The notes: generated by a model not told the origin, from the letters alone. DNA of 64,000 nucleotides from Sporosarcina sp. D27 (GCF_000586555.1 NZ_AZUC01000047.1:248001-312000); one strand, 5' to 3'; positions 37,536-47,115 are shown, numbered from the stretch's first letter. A program made the numbers and translations.

Positions 37536-37971
37536 TTTTTCGGAATTTCAGTGTCGATAGCTCATCCAATCGTTCTGCTTCTTTATGTTCCATTTCATCT
37601 TGATAAGCATCCCGATCTTTTTCCCGCATCTTTTCGTATTTCTTTACTTCGATCGTTTTATCGAGCAAACGCTCTTCATACCAGTTCATCTTGTTTCGTG
37701 CTTGGATTACTTGTTGTTGCACAGAGTTAATCTTCATTTCCAAACTATCGATGAATCTGGCATAATGATGAATTTCATTCACCGCAAATCCTTTTGTCAT
37801 TTTTTCTTGTTGCTCCATTAAAACATTCTCTTTCTTTTTCAAAAGATCATATAGTTCAGTAGCAATTGCTTCAAATGATTCAATAGACTCTTTGTATGCA
37901 GACTCTGTCTCATTCTTTTCCTGCTCCCGAAACGTGAGAACTTTCTCAAATCGATAGTGATAGGATTTCAC
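37519..37971 (-). CDS. fliJ: Flagellar export chaperone FliJ
   Basis: Coiled-coil stalk of the export ATPase complex. The 150-aa protein is almost entirely helical and charged. Its N-terminus SYHYRFEKVLTFREQEKNET is typical of FliJ (YRFexVLxxRexeE). Translation starts at a GTG overlapping the fliI stop (GTGA). It directly follows fliI, its functional partner, and overlaps the ylxF start by 17 nt. Confidence 0.93.
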   Translation of the reverse strand: MKSYHYRFEKVLTFREQEKNETESAYKESIESFEAIATELYDLLKKKENVLMEQQEKMTKGFAVNEIHHYARFIDSLEMKINSVQQQVIQARNKMNWYEERLLDKTIEVKKYEKMREKDRDAYQDEMEHKEAERLDELSTLKFRKNENGW

Positions 37972-39299
37972 GTGTGACCGCCCCCAGTAGCGAGAGCAAT
38001 CAGTTCTTCAATACTTTCTTCCATCGAAATATTGTCCTTGTACCCTTGTTTCAGGAATTTTGTAATGAGCGGTTCGTATTCAATCGCTTGGTCGATCTCT
38101 TTTGAAGTCCCTCTTTTGTATGCACCGATATTGATAAGGTCTTCTGACTTATCATACGTATAATACAATTCACGTAGTTTCTCAGCAGCTTTCACATGCT
38201 CTGGATCAGCAATGTGATTCATAAGTCGACTGACACTCTTCAATACGTTTATAGCAGGATATTGGCCTTTGTTCGCAAGCGTTCTATCTAAAACGATGTG
38301 TCCATCCAAGATTCCTCGAACCGCATCAGCGATTGGCTCATTCATATCATCACCATCGACCAATACTGTATAGAATGCAGTTATCGCCCCAAATTCGTTT
38401 GTCCCACTTCGTTCAAGTAGCTTAGGTAAAATTGCAAAAACGGAAGGTGTATAACCTCGTGTTGCTGGTGGTTCTCCGACAGCAAGTCCAATTTCTCGTT
38501 GCGCCATGGCAACTCGTGTTACGGAATCCATCATAAGCATGACGTTCATGCCTTTATTTCTAAAATATTCCGCAATAGCTGTCGCCGTAAATGCGCCTTT
38601 TATCCGCATAAGTGCAGGTTGGTCAGAGGTCGCAGCAACGACTATCGTCCGACTTAGCCCTTCAGGTCCTAAGTCTCTATCGATAAATTCTCGAACCTCC
38701 CTGCCACGCTCACCGATAAGTGCAATGACGTTTAGATCTGCTGTAGTATTTCGTGCAATCATACCGAGAAGTGTACTTTTGCCTACTCCTGATCCAGCAA
38801 AGATTCCTACTCGCTGACCACTGCCTACCGTCAACATTCCGTCAATTGCTTTAACGCCAACTGCTAGTTTGTCATTAATGGTAGGGCGAGTTAAAACGTT
38901 AGGAGGGTTTTGCTCAGTACGGACTGTTGCAAGTCCTTTTGGTAGTGCCGACTGATCAATCGGGTTCCCCATCGAATCTAGAACTTTACCAATCAAATTC
39001 ATGCCTACCTTAACTTCAAGTGGCTTCCCCGTTCCTTCTACTAAGCAACCACTCGAAATCTCAGTTACATTTGTAAAAGGCATCAGCATGACTATTTCTT
39101 CACGGAATCCAACAACTTCCGCCAAAATTTTCGTTTCTGATGTACTTGTCGGATTTAAGTGGATGATGCATAAGTCACCAATTGAACTTTCAGGACCTTT
39201 AGACTCAATCATTAAGCCCACGACTCTTGCCACACGACCATACTTCTTAAACGTTTTGACACTAGATATTTTGTTCGAAAGTTCTTCAGCTTTTTTCAT
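37968..39299 (-). CDS. fliI: Flagellum-specific ATPase FliI
   Basis: Hexameric F1-like ATPase energising flagellar export. The 443-aa protein has Walker A GIFAGSGVGKSTLLGMIARN, ALIGERGREVREFIDRDL, Walker B MLMMDSVTRVAMAQREIGLA, and EPPATRGYTPSVFA, all canonical. The N-terminal domain (RVARVVGLMIESKGPESSIG) is beta-barrel like F1 subunits. It lies 2 nt downstream of fliH, its regulator. Confidence 0.97.
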   Translation of the reverse strand: MKKAEELSNKISSVKTFKKYGRVARVVGLMIESKGPESSIGDLCIIHLNPTSTSETKILAEVVGFREEIVMLMPFTNVTEISSGCLVEGTGKPLEVKVGMNLIGKVLDSMGNPIDQSALPKGLATVRTEQNPPNVLTRPTINDKLAVGVKAIDGMLTVGSGQRVGIFAGSGVGKSTLLGMIARNTTADLNVIALIGERGREVREFIDRDLGPEGLSRTIVVAATSDQPALMRIKGAFTATAIAEYFRNKGMNVMLMMDSVTRVAMAQREIGLAVGEPPATRGYTPSVFAILPKLLERSGTNEFGAITAFYTVLVDGDDMNEPIADAVRGILDGHIVLDRTLANKGQYPAINVLKSVSRLMNHIADPEHVKAAEKLRELYYTYDKSEDLINIGAYKRGTSKEIDQAIEYEPLITKFLKQGYKDNISMEESIEELIALATGGGHT

Positions 39300-39301
39300 G
39301 A

Positions 39302-40075
39302 TTAGCCCTCGCTTTCCAATAGTTCCACAAGGCGCTCTTTCATCTCATTTAACTGCTCATCAACACTGACGACGATTCTCCCATGATTGGTCTCGATATA
39401 ACACTCTGTAGATTCGAATTCATCATTCACAAAAATAAGCATCGGTACGTCAGGTGGGAAAATCGAAGCTAGTTCTTCTCGGCTATCTGAAACGAGTTTA
39501 TAGTATTCAGGAGAGACATAAACTTTTACTTCACGCATTTCACGAGCCTCTTTCAAGCCGCGCTTCACAATGGATACATACAACTCCGTTTTTTCTTCTA
39601 ACGCCTGACCGAGAATGCGTTCAGCAGATTTCATTGCAATTTCCAAGATTAATCGTTCTTGATGATCTAAGTAGGACTGACCATTCTTTTGTGCAATCTC
39701 GATGGTTTCATTGACATGTTTGATTGTATCTTGCATATCTGAAATACTTTTTTTAGTTCCTTCTTCAAAACCTACTTGGAACGCTTCTTCATATGCCTGT
39801 TGCTGGAGAGCTGCTTTTTCTGCTTCCCAAGCATTTCGCATAGCATCAATATCATCATGAGCTGTTTCACGCATTTGTTCAATTGCAGCTTTTTCAATTC
39901 CTGCTTGAGTACGCGCCTCATTCATTAGACGGTCTCGCTCCATAATGATTTCTGCTAAATTCATCTGAGGGGCCGTTGAAGTTTCTATGTTGTCCGTAAC
40001 AGTCTGGAGACTGCGAATTCCAATCTTCTTCACACCTGCCATTTGGTTCGAGCCAGGTCTGTAGATATTAGACAA
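39302..40075 (-). CDS. fliH: Flagellar export ATPase regulator FliH
   Basis: Binds FliI and links it to the C-ring. The 257-aa protein has a helical, charged middle with a GFEEG motif (EEAFQVGFEEGTKKSISDMQ). The C-terminal FliH/V-type E-subunit domain includes MKSAERILGQALEEKTELYV and EFESTECYIETNHGRIVVSVDEQ. Translation starts at a TTG overlapping the fliG end, with GGAGGAG 9 nt upstream. Position between fliG and fliI is canonical. Confidence 0.94.
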   Translation of the reverse strand: MSNIYRPGSNQMAGVKKIGIRSLQTVTDNIETSTAPQMNLAEIIMERDRLMNEARTQAGIEKAAIEQMRETAHDDIDAMRNAWEAEKAALQQQAYEEAFQVGFEEGTKKSISDMQDTIKHVNETIEIAQKNGQSYLDHQERLILEIAMKSAERILGQALEEKTELYVSIVKRGLKEAREMREVKVYVSPEYYKLVSDSREELASIFPPDVPMLIFVNDEFESTECYIETNHGRIVVSVDEQLNEMKERLVELLESEG

Positions 40076-41081
40076 TCACATCATCTCCTCCGCCACGTGC
40101 AATAATAATTTCCCCTGCATCTTCTAGACGACGTATTGTTGCGACAATACGGGATTGCGCTTCCTCAACATCACGTAGTCTGACGGGTCCCATGACATCC
40201 ATCTCTTCTTTGAACGACTCGGCCATACGCTGAGACATATTTTTGAAGAGGATATCTTTAACTTCTTCACTGGATACTTTCATAGAAAGAATGAGATCTT
40301 CATTTTCACAGTCACGAATGACACGTTGAATCGAACGGTTATCGAGCGTAATAATATCTTCGAATACAAACATCCGCTTCTTGATTTCTTCTGCAAGTTC
40401 CGGATCCTGGATTTCAAGTGCATCAAGGATAGTTTTCTCAGTGGCTCTATCCACTCCATTGAGAACTTCAACCACTGCATCTACGCCACCTGTATCCGAG
40501 TAATCCTGAGTAACAGTTGAAGAAAGTTTACGTTCAAGAACGGCTTCAATTTCACTGATAACTTCAGGAGAAGTCGACTCCATGGTCGCAATCCGTTTAG
40601 CGATGTCCGCTTGTACTTCTTGTGGTAAGGAAGAAAGGATCATACCTGCTTGCTCTGATTCCAAGTAGGACAAAATGAGTGCAATCGTCTGCGGATGTTC
40701 GTTTTGTATAAAATTTAAAATCTGGCTTGGTTCGGTCCTTCTAGCAAAGTCAAACGGGCGAACTTGTAGAGATGACGTCAAGCGGTTAATAACTGCTTGT
40801 GCGTGTTCTTTGCCCAACGCTTTCTCAAGAACTGTTTTCGCATATCCAATTCCGCCTTGAGAAATATAATCTTGAGCAAGGGCTATGTTGTGAAACTCTT
40901 CAATGATTTCTTCTTTGACTGACGACTCGACTTTCCTGACCCCGGAGATCTCGAGTGTTAATCGCTCAATTTCTTCTTCAGTTAGATGCTTGTAAATCGC
41001 AGCGGATACTTCAGGACCGAGAGAGATCAAAAGGAGAGCTGCCTTCTGCTTCCCGGACATATCTTTATCTTTTTTTACCAT
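40068..41081 (-). CDS. fliG: Flagellar motor switch protein FliG
   Basis: C-ring protein generating torque with the stators. The 337-aa protein has the N-terminal ring-binding domain (QKAALLLISLGPEVSAAIYK), a middle ARM domain with EHPQTIALILSYLESEQAG, and a C-terminal domain (RSIQRVIRDCENEDLILSMK, FKNMSQRMAESFKEEMDVMG). The torque-helix charged residues are in MGPVRLRDVEEAQSRIV. Length is exactly typical. It follows fliF by 13 nt. Confidence 0.97.
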   Translation of the reverse strand: MVKKDKDMSGKQKAALLLISLGPEVSAAIYKHLTEEEIERLTLEISGVRKVESSVKEEIIEEFHNIALAQDYISQGGIGYAKTVLEKALGKEHAQAVINRLTSSLQVRPFDFARRTEPSQILNFIQNEHPQTIALILSYLESEQAGMILSSLPQEVQADIAKRIATMESTSPEVISEIEAVLERKLSSTVTQDYSDTGGVDAVVEVLNGVDRATEKTILDALEIQDPELAEEIKKRMFVFEDIITLDNRSIQRVIRDCENEDLILSMKVSSEEVKDILFKNMSQRMAESFKEEMDVMGPVRLRDVEEAQSRIVATIRRLEDAGEIIIARGGGDDVIV

Positions 41082-41094
41082 GTCTGACCTCTCC

Positions 41095-42693
41095 TTAGTC
41101 CTCTGCTATCCAAGTGCGTAGCAATTTCGCGAATTCTTCCGGTTTTTCTTTCGCCATTTTTTCAAGTTGTTTTCTGCGCAAGGTTCCTTCAGTTTCAACT
41201 TCACCATTGATGTCACTGACTTCAATCGCTTCCAATTGCTCCTCCAGTGCCCGCGCTTCTTCTAATGCAAGTGCTTCATCTTTACGTCGTTTTCTAATAT
41301 AAATAATAACTAGCGCAATTATTACTAGGACAAGCACTCCACCTACAACATAAACCCACCAAGGAATAACAGTACGTTCTGCATCGAAATCAGCTTGCTT
41401 ACCGCGAATCGGCTGTATCGATACCGCGATTTTCTCGGCTAGTTGTTCTTCAGTCAGTTCTCCTGCCGAACCTTTGTCGATAGAGGTTCTTACAATCGTT
41501 TCAAGAATTTTTTTGACGTCATCTTCAACACCTGGTTCCAAAGATCCAGGGTCATCTGCAGTTGGTGGTTCAACCATTACTTGTAAACCAATGTCTCGGA
41601 TTTTATAAGGACTTTCGACAATATTTTTACGAATACGATTCACTTCGTTATTGATTGTCTCTTCCACTCGTTCATAATCTCCGCTACCAGTGGAACCTTC
41701 AACAATTGTTGTTCGGTTATCGGTCGGATCCTCTCCTTCAGGGATACCGCCTGGTGCAGCACCATCGCCCGTAAATGTTTCTGTTATACGCTGTACACTA
41801 AGTGCGATTCCTTCCATACTTTCTTCGTCAACCGGTGTAACCAAATTCTCTTCACGTTTTTCCTGTTGGAAATCGATATCCGTTGTTACAGATACTACGA
41901 CTTTGTCTTGTCCCATCATGGACCCTAGCATCATTTGAACTTGACGTTGAAGATCCCGTTCAATCGATTTCTTGATCGTCATTTGGTCGGCAACATTTGT
42001 GCCGAACTGATTATTCTCTTGGTTCAAATCATAGTATTCGAAGTACTGGTTCATTACTACGATATCTTCCGGAGCTAAGTTTGGAATACTTTTAGAGATC
42101 AAGTTGTACAACCCTTTAATCTGTTGTTCACTGAACTGCTGCCCTGGCTCTGTCTGTAAGACAATGGATGCACTGGCTGCTTGCACATCTTCGTTCACGA
42201 ATACCCCTTGAGTTGGCAGAGTAATCATGACTTTGGCGTCCTGTACCCCTTCAATTCCAGTAATTAGTTTCGCAAGTTCATTTTGCATCGTTGCAAGCTT
42301 AATCATATTAAACTCGTTATCAGTGGTTCCGAAGCCTGCGTTTTCAGAGAAGAACGAGTAGTCGATTCTTCCTGAATTCGCTAGTCCTTGAGACTCTATC
42401 GAAACTAGTAAATCATCCACTCGCTCAGCAGGCACTAGTATCGAGGTACCACCTGGTGCGATTTTGCTCGGCACAGCTTGTGCATCTAACTCTTCTTTTA
42501 TTCTACCAATATCCGATCGAGAAAGGTCTTTGTATAACGGAACAAACGTCGTACGAGATAGGAAGAAAGTAAGAAGTGCTGCAACAATGAGAATTGAAGC
42601 AGCAGTGCTAATGTACAAGATTTTCTGTTTTTTTGTCCGGTTTGACCAAAACGCTTGTAAGTCGTTTTTGATCTTTGTCACTCTCTCTTTCAT
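41095..42693 (-). CDS. fliF: Flagellar MS-ring protein FliF
   Basis: Forms the membrane-embedded MS ring on which FliG assembles. The 532-aa protein has an N-terminal membrane helix (ILYISTAASILIVAALLTFF), ring-building motifs (PLYKDLSRSDIGRIKEELDA, ISKSIPNLAPEDIVVMN), a beta-collar region and a second membrane helix (WWVYVVGGVLVLVIIALVII). The C-terminal FliG-binding peptide is EKPEEFAKLLRTWIAED. The ATG at 42693 is preceded by CGGAGGATCAGA. Confidence 0.97.
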   Translation of the reverse strand: MKERVTKIKNDLQAFWSNRTKKQKILYISTAASILIVAALLTFFLSRTTFVPLYKDLSRSDIGRIKEELDAQAVPSKIAPGGTSILVPAERVDDLLVSIESQGLANSGRIDYSFFSENAGFGTTDNEFNMIKLATMQNELAKLITGIEGVQDAKVMITLPTQGVFVNEDVQAASASIVLQTEPGQQFSEQQIKGLYNLISKSIPNLAPEDIVVMNQYFEYYDLNQENNQFGTNVADQMTIKKSIERDLQRQVQMMLGSMMGQDKVVVSVTTDIDFQQEKREENLVTPVDEESMEGIALSVQRITETFTGDGAAPGGIPEGEDPTDNRTTIVEGSTGSGDYERVEETINNEVNRIRKNIVESPYKIRDIGLQVMVEPPTADDPGSLEPGVEDDVKKILETIVRTSIDKGSAGELTEEQLAEKIAVSIQPIRGKQADFDAERTVIPWWVYVVGGVLVLVIIALVIIYIRKRRKDEALALEEARALEEQLEAIEVSDINGEVETEGTLRRKQLEKMAKEKPEEFAKLLRTWIAED

Positions 42694-42755
42694 TCTGATC
42701 CTCCGGTCGGCAAACGTCATCCGTACTCATTCTAATGAATAACGCCATATTTTTC

Positions 42756-43058
42756 TTACACTGGCATGCGCATAACTTCTTGATAGGCTTCAATTACTTT
42801 ATTTCGAATTTCCATAGTGGCATTCAATGCGACTGAAGCTTTTTGTGCAGTAATCATTACATTATGTAAATCTACATTTTCACCACGGACCAATTTTTCA
42901 GTCATGACATCAGACTGAACTTGAGCAGAATTCACATTTTGGATAGCATCCTTTAAAAAGTTACCGAACTTTTGTTGGGATTCAAATGTTGTAGGTGAGG
43001 TTTTTGTTGCATCAGGCGAAAGGCCCGGCGCTACCGCCAAGATTGAAGAAATTGCCAT
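42756..43058 (-). CDS. fliE: Flagellar hook-basal body protein FliE
   Basis: Rod adaptor between the MS ring and the proximal rod. The 100-aa protein ends with the conserved VDLHNVMITAQKASVALNAT and NKVIEAYQEVMRMPV, diagnostic for FliE. The ATG at 43058 has AAAGGA 9 nt upstream; a GTG two codons earlier is too close to the SD. Lies between flgC and fliF. Confidence 0.96.
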   Translation of the reverse strand: MAISSILAVAPGLSPDATKTSPTTFESQQKFGNFLKDAIQNVNSAQVQSDVMTEKLVRGENVDLHNVMITAQKASVALNATMEIRNKVIEAYQEVMRMPV

Positions 43059-43080
43059 ACGCACTCATCCTTTCATCCTC

Positions 43081-43542
43081 TTATTTTCCAATTTCAAGTG
43101 CTTTCATTAACATCGCTTTGTTTGAATTAAGTACCGTAATGTTTGCCTCATACGAACGAGTCGCTGACATCATATCGATTGTTTCTCTCAATGGATCGAC
43201 ATTAGGCATTTCTACGTACCCTTCTGCATTTGCATCTGGGTGTGTAGGATCAAAGACTTGCTTAAACGGAGTTTCTGTATCTTCTTGAATTTTCGATACA
43301 GTGACCCCATTGCCGATTCCCCCTCTGTCACGAGTGCCCATCGCTGCATTTAAGAAGTTTGAAAACTGACCTTGTTTCGGCTGAAATGATACAGATTTTC
43401 TTTGATAGGGTTGCCACTCACCGTCAACTAGTTTACCTCTAGTTGTATCTACATTCGCCATATTAGAAGATATAACGTCCATACGAAGCCGTTGTGCCGT
43501 TAAAGCAGAGGCAGAAGAATTCAAGCTATGGAAGATCGACAT
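43081..43542 (-). CDS. flgC: Flagellar basal-body rod protein FlgC
   Basis: Proximal rod protein. The 153-aa protein begins FHSLNSSASALTAQRLRMDV, then ISSNMANVDTTRGK, the rod-protein signature. It ends with YVEMPNVDPLRETIDMMSAT and RSYEANITVLNSNKAMLMKA, which is typical of FlgC. The start is 2 nt after the flgB stop. Length is normal. Confidence 0.97.
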   Translation of the reverse strand: MSIFHSLNSSASALTAQRLRMDVISSNMANVDTTRGKLVDGEWQPYQRKSVSFQPKQGQFSNFLNAAMGTRDRGGIGNGVTVSKIQEDTETPFKQVFDPTHPDANAEGYVEMPNVDPLRETIDMMSATRSYEANITVLNSNKAMLMKALEIGK

Positions 43543-43544
43543 GA

Positions 43545-43937
43545 TTACCGTCCTCCCTTTATAACATTATTAAGTGAATTGAACTTGCTGCTAATTCTAT
43601 CCGCAAGAGCATTGTAATAAATTTGGTTCGCAGCTAGATCCGCTTGTTCCTTATCCATATCCACGCCATTGCCGTTTTGGTTATAACTAAAATTTGCATA
43701 GGTATGCTTTGTTCCACCAGTTGCAGTTGGAGCAAACTGTAGGTGTCTCTGATCCGTGCGATAAGCTTCAAGCTGAGCCGTCTTCGCATCGTTTAGGTAA
43801 TTTTGAAAGTCCACTGTTTTCACTTTGTAATTTGGCGTGTCAACATTCGCCACATTTTGCGAAATTGCTTTAGATTTGTCAGATGAGAAATTGAGTCCTT
43901 TTTCTAAAGCGGAAATCGTTCCTCCAAAAAGGTCCAT
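43545..43937 (-). CDS. flgB: Flagellar basal-body rod protein FlgB
   Basis: First gene of the fla/che operon and a proximal rod subunit. The 130-aa protein carries LNFSSDKSKAISQNVANVDT, then PNYKVKTVDFQNYL, and the C-terminal ISSKFNSLNNVIKGGR, all FlgB-like. GTAGGAGGAG precedes the ATG. Regulation is expected from the 365-bp upstream region between it and codY. Confidence 0.97.
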   Translation of the reverse strand: MDLFGGTISALEKGLNFSSDKSKAISQNVANVDTPNYKVKTVDFQNYLNDAKTAQLEAYRTDQRHLQFAPTATGGTKHTYANFSYNQNGNGVDMDKEQADLAANQIYYNALADRISSKFNSLNNVIKGGR

Positions 43938-44015
43938 ATGATACTCCTCCTACGTATATTTATTAGAAATCTATTAAATTCGACATAATCTATCAAAAGC
44001 CAACAATTAATACCC

Positions 44016-44045
44016 ATTGTAGCGGATAGTGAACCATTTTGTCTA
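44016..44045 (-). promoter_or_regulatory. Candidate sigma-A promoter for the fla/che operon
   Basis: TAGACA, 18 nt, TACAAT on the minus strand; each hexamer matches consensus at five of six positions. A second TATAAT at 44051-44056 lacks a good -35. Start of transcription would be about 75 nt before flgB. Confidence 0.5.
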
Positions 44046-44123
44046 TACAAATTATATAAAAATACCAGAAGTTTTGCTTACAATTTCGCATTTGTTCACA
44101 GGAAATACCCTTTTTATTAGTGC

Positions 44124-44146
44124 TAATGTACCCTTTATGTACATTA
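44124..44146 (-). promoter_or_regulatory. 23-bp inverted repeat upstream of the fla/che promoter
   Basis: TAATGTAC, 7 nt, GTACATTA: perfect 8-bp arms, the size of an operator for a dimeric regulator. The sequence TACCCTTT inside it also occurs 23 bp away at 44106, on the same face of the helix. The regulator is unknown. Confidence 0.45.
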
Positions 44147-44238
44147 CTTAAATCTGAATATTAAATTAATTTTTTGATTAATTTCCTAAGAGTTTTAATA
44201 TTTGTCTAATATATCCCCTAAATAAATATTATTTACAT

Positions 44239-44275
44239 AAAAAAAACAAGTAAAAGCGAAAACCGCTTTTACTTG
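44239..44275 (-). terminator. Intrinsic terminator after codY
   Basis: Stem CAAGTAAAAGCGG / CCGCTTTTACTTG-type pairing (arms CAAGTAAAAGC and GCTTTTACTTG), followed by a run of eight U. It separates the codY unit from the fla/che operon. Confidence 0.92.
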
Positions 44276-44302
44276 CCTTAAATTTATTTTCAACTTGACA
44301 GG

Positions 44303-45079
44303 TTATGATTTTTGTTTTTCAAGCTCTTCTAGGAATTTGCTGTTCAACACTTTGATATAAGTACCTTTCATTCCTAGTGAACGTGATTCAATTACTCCAG
44401 CACTTTCAAGCTTACGTAGCGCGTTTACGATAACTGAACGCGTAATTCCAACTCGGTCAGCAATTTTAGAAGCAACTAGAAGTCCTTCATTTCCGTCTAG
44501 CTCATTAAAGATATGCTCAATTGCTTCATGTTCACTATATGAAAGTGAGTTGATAGCCATTTGAACGACCGCTTTACTGCGAGCTTCTGTTTCGATTTCT
44601 TCAGATTTCTCTCGAAGAATTTCCATTCCAACAACAGTTGCACCGTATTCTGCAAGGATAAGGTCGTCTTCTTTAAAGTCATCGCTCAAACGCGCAAGAA
44701 TAAGTGTTCCAAGACGTTCACCGCCACCAATGATTGGAACGATTGTTGTTAATCCATTTTTAAAGAGTTCCTGGTTTTCAACAGGGAATACAGTATATTC
44801 ACTACCAATTCCAATGTTTGGTGATGTTTCACGAATTTCAAAAAGCTGTTTTGTGTAAGCTTCAGGGAATTTACGATCTTCAAACATTTGCTTCATGCGC
44901 TCGTTTTCAATTTGGTGATGGATTTCAAGACCAAGTAGCTTTCCTTTTCGACTCACGATGAATGCGTTACAGTCAATTACTTCACTAAGTTGCTCAGCCA
45001 TTTGTTTGAAGTTCACTTGCTTACCTGCAGTTTCTTGAAGCATGGCATTAATCTTTCTCGTTTTTTCTAACAGTGTCAT
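44303..45079 (-). CDS. codY: GTP-sensing global transcriptional repressor CodY
   Basis: Represses nutrient-scavenging and, in B. subtilis, motility genes when GTP and branched-chain amino acids are plentiful. The 258-aa protein has an N-terminal GAF domain ([20 protein letters not shown]; branched-chain amino acid pocket), a linker helix, and a C-terminal winged helix with [20 protein letters not shown] and [20 protein letters not shown]. Length is near the usual 259. It is read after xerC-hslVU and sits directly upstream of the fla/che operon. Confidence 0.98.
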   Translation of the reverse strand: MTLLEKTRKINAMLQETAGKQVNFKQMAEQLSEVIDCNAFIVSRKGKLLGLEIHHQIENERMKQMFEDRKFPEAYTKQLFEIRETSPNIGIGSEYTVFPVENQELFKNGLTTIVPIIGGGERLGTLILARLSDDFKEDDLILAEYGATVVGMEILREKSEEIETEARSKAVVQMAINSLSYSEHEAIEHIFNELDGNEGLLVASKIADRVGITRSVIVNALRKLESAGVIESRSLGMKGTYIKVLNSKFLEELEKQKS

Positions 45080-45160
45080 TATATTTTCCTCCTCATTATT
45101 TGGGAACTGATAAGAATATTCTAAAGGTTTTTAATTGTTAATTAAACTATTTTGACTTTG

Positions 45161-46561
45161 TCACAAGATAAAATGTGACAAATCTTTGTCTTTGACGATT
45201 CCTTGTAACTTTTCGTCAACATATGTTGGCGTAATTTTAATACTTGTTGGACCAATGTCTGATGCTTCAAACGAAAGTTCCTCAAGTAGACGTTCTACAA
45301 TTGTATGAAGTCGTCTTGCACCAATGTTTTCTGTATTGTCATTCACGTCGAATGCAATTTCAGCGATTCGATCGATTGCATCGTCTGTGAACTCTAATAG
45401 GACGTCCTCTGTTGCTAGAAGTTTCTCGTATTGTCGAACAAGAGAGAAATCTGGCTCTTTCAAAATCCTGACGAAATCTTCTTTGGATAATTTGTCTAAT
45501 TCTACACGAATCGGGAATCGACCTTGCAACTCGGGTATAATATCAGACGGTTTAGCCATATGGAAAGCACCAGCAGCTATAAATAAAATATAATCGGTTT
45601 TCACCGGTCCATATTTCGTATTCACAGTTGAGCCTTCTACAATTGGTAAAATATCACGTTGAACACCTTCTCGGGAAACATCGGCACTTGATGAGCCGCC
45701 ACTCTTGCTTGCGATTTTATCCATTTCATCGATGAAGATAATTCCAGATTGCTCCGTTAGCTGGACTGCCTGTCGTGCAATCTCGTCATGATCAATTAGT
45801 TTGTCCGCTTCTTCAGCTTCTAATACTCTTCTTGCATCTTTTACAGAAAGTTTTCTTGTTGTTGTTTTTTTCGGCATAAGTGAAGAAAGAGCATCCTGCA
45901 TATTCGACCCCATTTGTTCCATACCAGAACCTTGAAGCGCATCAAACATGGAAGGCTGTTGGGAAGCAACTTCCACTGTTACTTGCTCTTCTTCAAGCTT
46001 TCCTTGTTTCAGCAAGTCAGCAATTTCACTGCGCTTTCGTGTCATCTCTGTAACTTCTTCATGCTCTTCAGCGTCACTCTCATTCTTTTGCCCACCAAAC
46101 AGCATTTCAAACGGATTTTGCATAGATCCCTTCTTTTTCTTTGAAGGAACAAGCAATTCGACTAAGCGTTCTTCTGCTTGAACTGCTGCTTGGCCTTTCA
46201 CTTGAGCGCGCTGTTTTTCTTTGATAATCCGGACACCAGTTTCAACGAGGTCACGCACCATGGATTCAACGTCTCGTCCAACGTAACCAACCTCCGTAAA
46301 CTTCGTTGCTTCGACTTTTACAAAAGGCGCATCCACGAGTTTTGCAATGCGACGCGCGATTTCCGTTTTCCCGACTCCGGTTGGTCCAATCATCAAAATG
46401 TTTTTCGGGATGATTTCGTTTTTTTCTTCTTCAGTTAACAAGTTACGTCTATAGCGATTTCGTATCGCAACCGCCACTGCTCTCTTCGCCTTATCTTGCC
46501 CAACAATGTAACGATTTAAAAATGCAATCATTTCTTTTGGCGTTAGTTGTTGTGAAGTCAT
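45161..46561 (-). CDS. hslU: ATP-dependent protease ATPase subunit HslU/ClpY
   Basis: AAA+ unfoldase that feeds substrates to HslV. The 466-aa protein starts [20 protein letters not shown]. It has Walker A GPTGVGKT at residues 59-66, pore motif region [14 protein letters not shown], the variable I domain (about 110-230), Walker [13 protein letters not shown] and the C-terminal EDLSHFIL-like tail (DKDLSHFIL), which docks into HslV. The ATG at 46561 overlaps the hslV stop by 4 nt; the longer frame has no SD. Confidence 0.97.
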   Translation of the reverse strand: MTSQQLTPKEMIAFLNRYIVGQDKAKRAVAVAIRNRYRRNLLTEEEKNEIIPKNILMIGPTGVGKTEIARRIAKLVDAPFVKVEATKFTEVGYVGRDVESMVRDLVETGVRIIKEKQRAQVKGQAAVQAEERLVELLVPSKKKKGSMQNPFEMLFGGQKNESDAEEHEEVTEMTRKRSEIADLLKQGKLEEEQVTVEVASQQPSMFDALQGSGMEQMGSNMQDALSSLMPKKTTTRKLSVKDARRVLEAEEADKLIDHDEIARQAVQLTEQSGIIFIDEMDKIASKSGGSSSADVSREGVQRDILPIVEGSTVNTKYGPVKTDYILFIAAGAFHMAKPSDIIPELQGRFPIRVELDKLSKEDFVRILKEPDFSLVRQYEKLLATEDVLLEFTDDAIDRIAEIAFDVNDNTENIGARRLHTIVERLLEELSFEASDIGPTSIKITPTYVDEKLQGIVKDKDLSHFIL

Positions 46562-47103
46562 TCCCCAAGCACCTCCACGATAATCTTGTCGTTTGTAAAT
46601 ACACAAATTTCAGAAGCCGTTTCAAGTGCTGCGCGAGCAATCTGTTCAGCAGTCAATGACTCCCCTGCATATTTTGCAAGTGAACGTCCAGCGGCTAAAG
46701 CATAGTTTCCACCTGACCCAATCGCTAGAATGCCATCATCAGGCTCGATTACTTCACCTGTACCTGAAACAAGAAGGAGACTCTCTTCGTTCATCACAAG
46801 TAGCATTGCCTCTAGTTTACGAAGTATCTGGTCGCCTCGCCATTCTTTTGCAAGTTCTACAGACGCACGCTGTAGATTACCGTTGTACTCTGTCAATTTA
46901 TCTTCAAATAGATCGAACAGCGTAAATGCATCAGCGACAGACCCCGCAAATCCTGCAAGTACGTTTCCGTTAAATAATCTGCGGACTTTTTTTGCGGTAT
47001 GTTTCATAACTACACTTTCTCCCATGGTCACTTGACCATCACCAGACATTGCACAAACTCCCTTATGCCGAATGGCAAAAATCGTAGTTGCATGAAATTC
47101 CAT
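46558..47103 (-). CDS. hslV: ATP-dependent protease peptidase subunit HslV/ClpQ (CodW)
   Basis: Proteasome-like peptidase partnered with HslU. The 181-aa protein has the family core [40 protein letters not shown] and [20 protein letters not shown], then [19 protein letters not shown]. It begins [10 protein letters not shown], five residues before the Thr-Thr pair that is N-terminal in mature Gram-negative HslV. B. subtilis CodW begins with Met-Ser and uses an N-terminal Ser; this protein has Glu2 instead. GGAGGAAATTTAA precedes the ATG, so the start is well supported. Confidence 0.96.
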   Translation of the reverse strand: MEFHATTIFAIRHKGVCAMSGDGQVTMGESVVMKHTAKKVRRLFNGNVLAGFAGSVADAFTLFDLFEDKLTEYNGNLQRASVELAKEWRGDQILRKLEAMLLVMNEESLLLVSGTGEVIEPDDGILAIGSGGNYALAAGRSLAKYAGESLTAEQIARAALETASEICVFTNDKIIVEVLGE

Positions 47104-47115
47104 TTAAATTTCCTC

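Larger units (their letters stand above)
43938..44302 (-). other. fla/che operon control region between codY and flgB
   Basis: AT-rich 365 bp without a gene. In transcription order it holds the codY terminator (44239-44275), a 23-bp inverted repeat (44124-44146), a TATAAT element (44051-44056) and a promoter candidate (44016-44045). I found no sigma-D promoter (TAAA-N15-GCCGATAT) and no close match to the CodY box here. Confidence 0.7.

Noticed and set aside
44155..44180. Possible CodY box (AATATTCAG-like) upstream of flgB
   Set aside because: Five or more mismatches to the CodY motif AATTTTCWGAAAATT; too weak to call.
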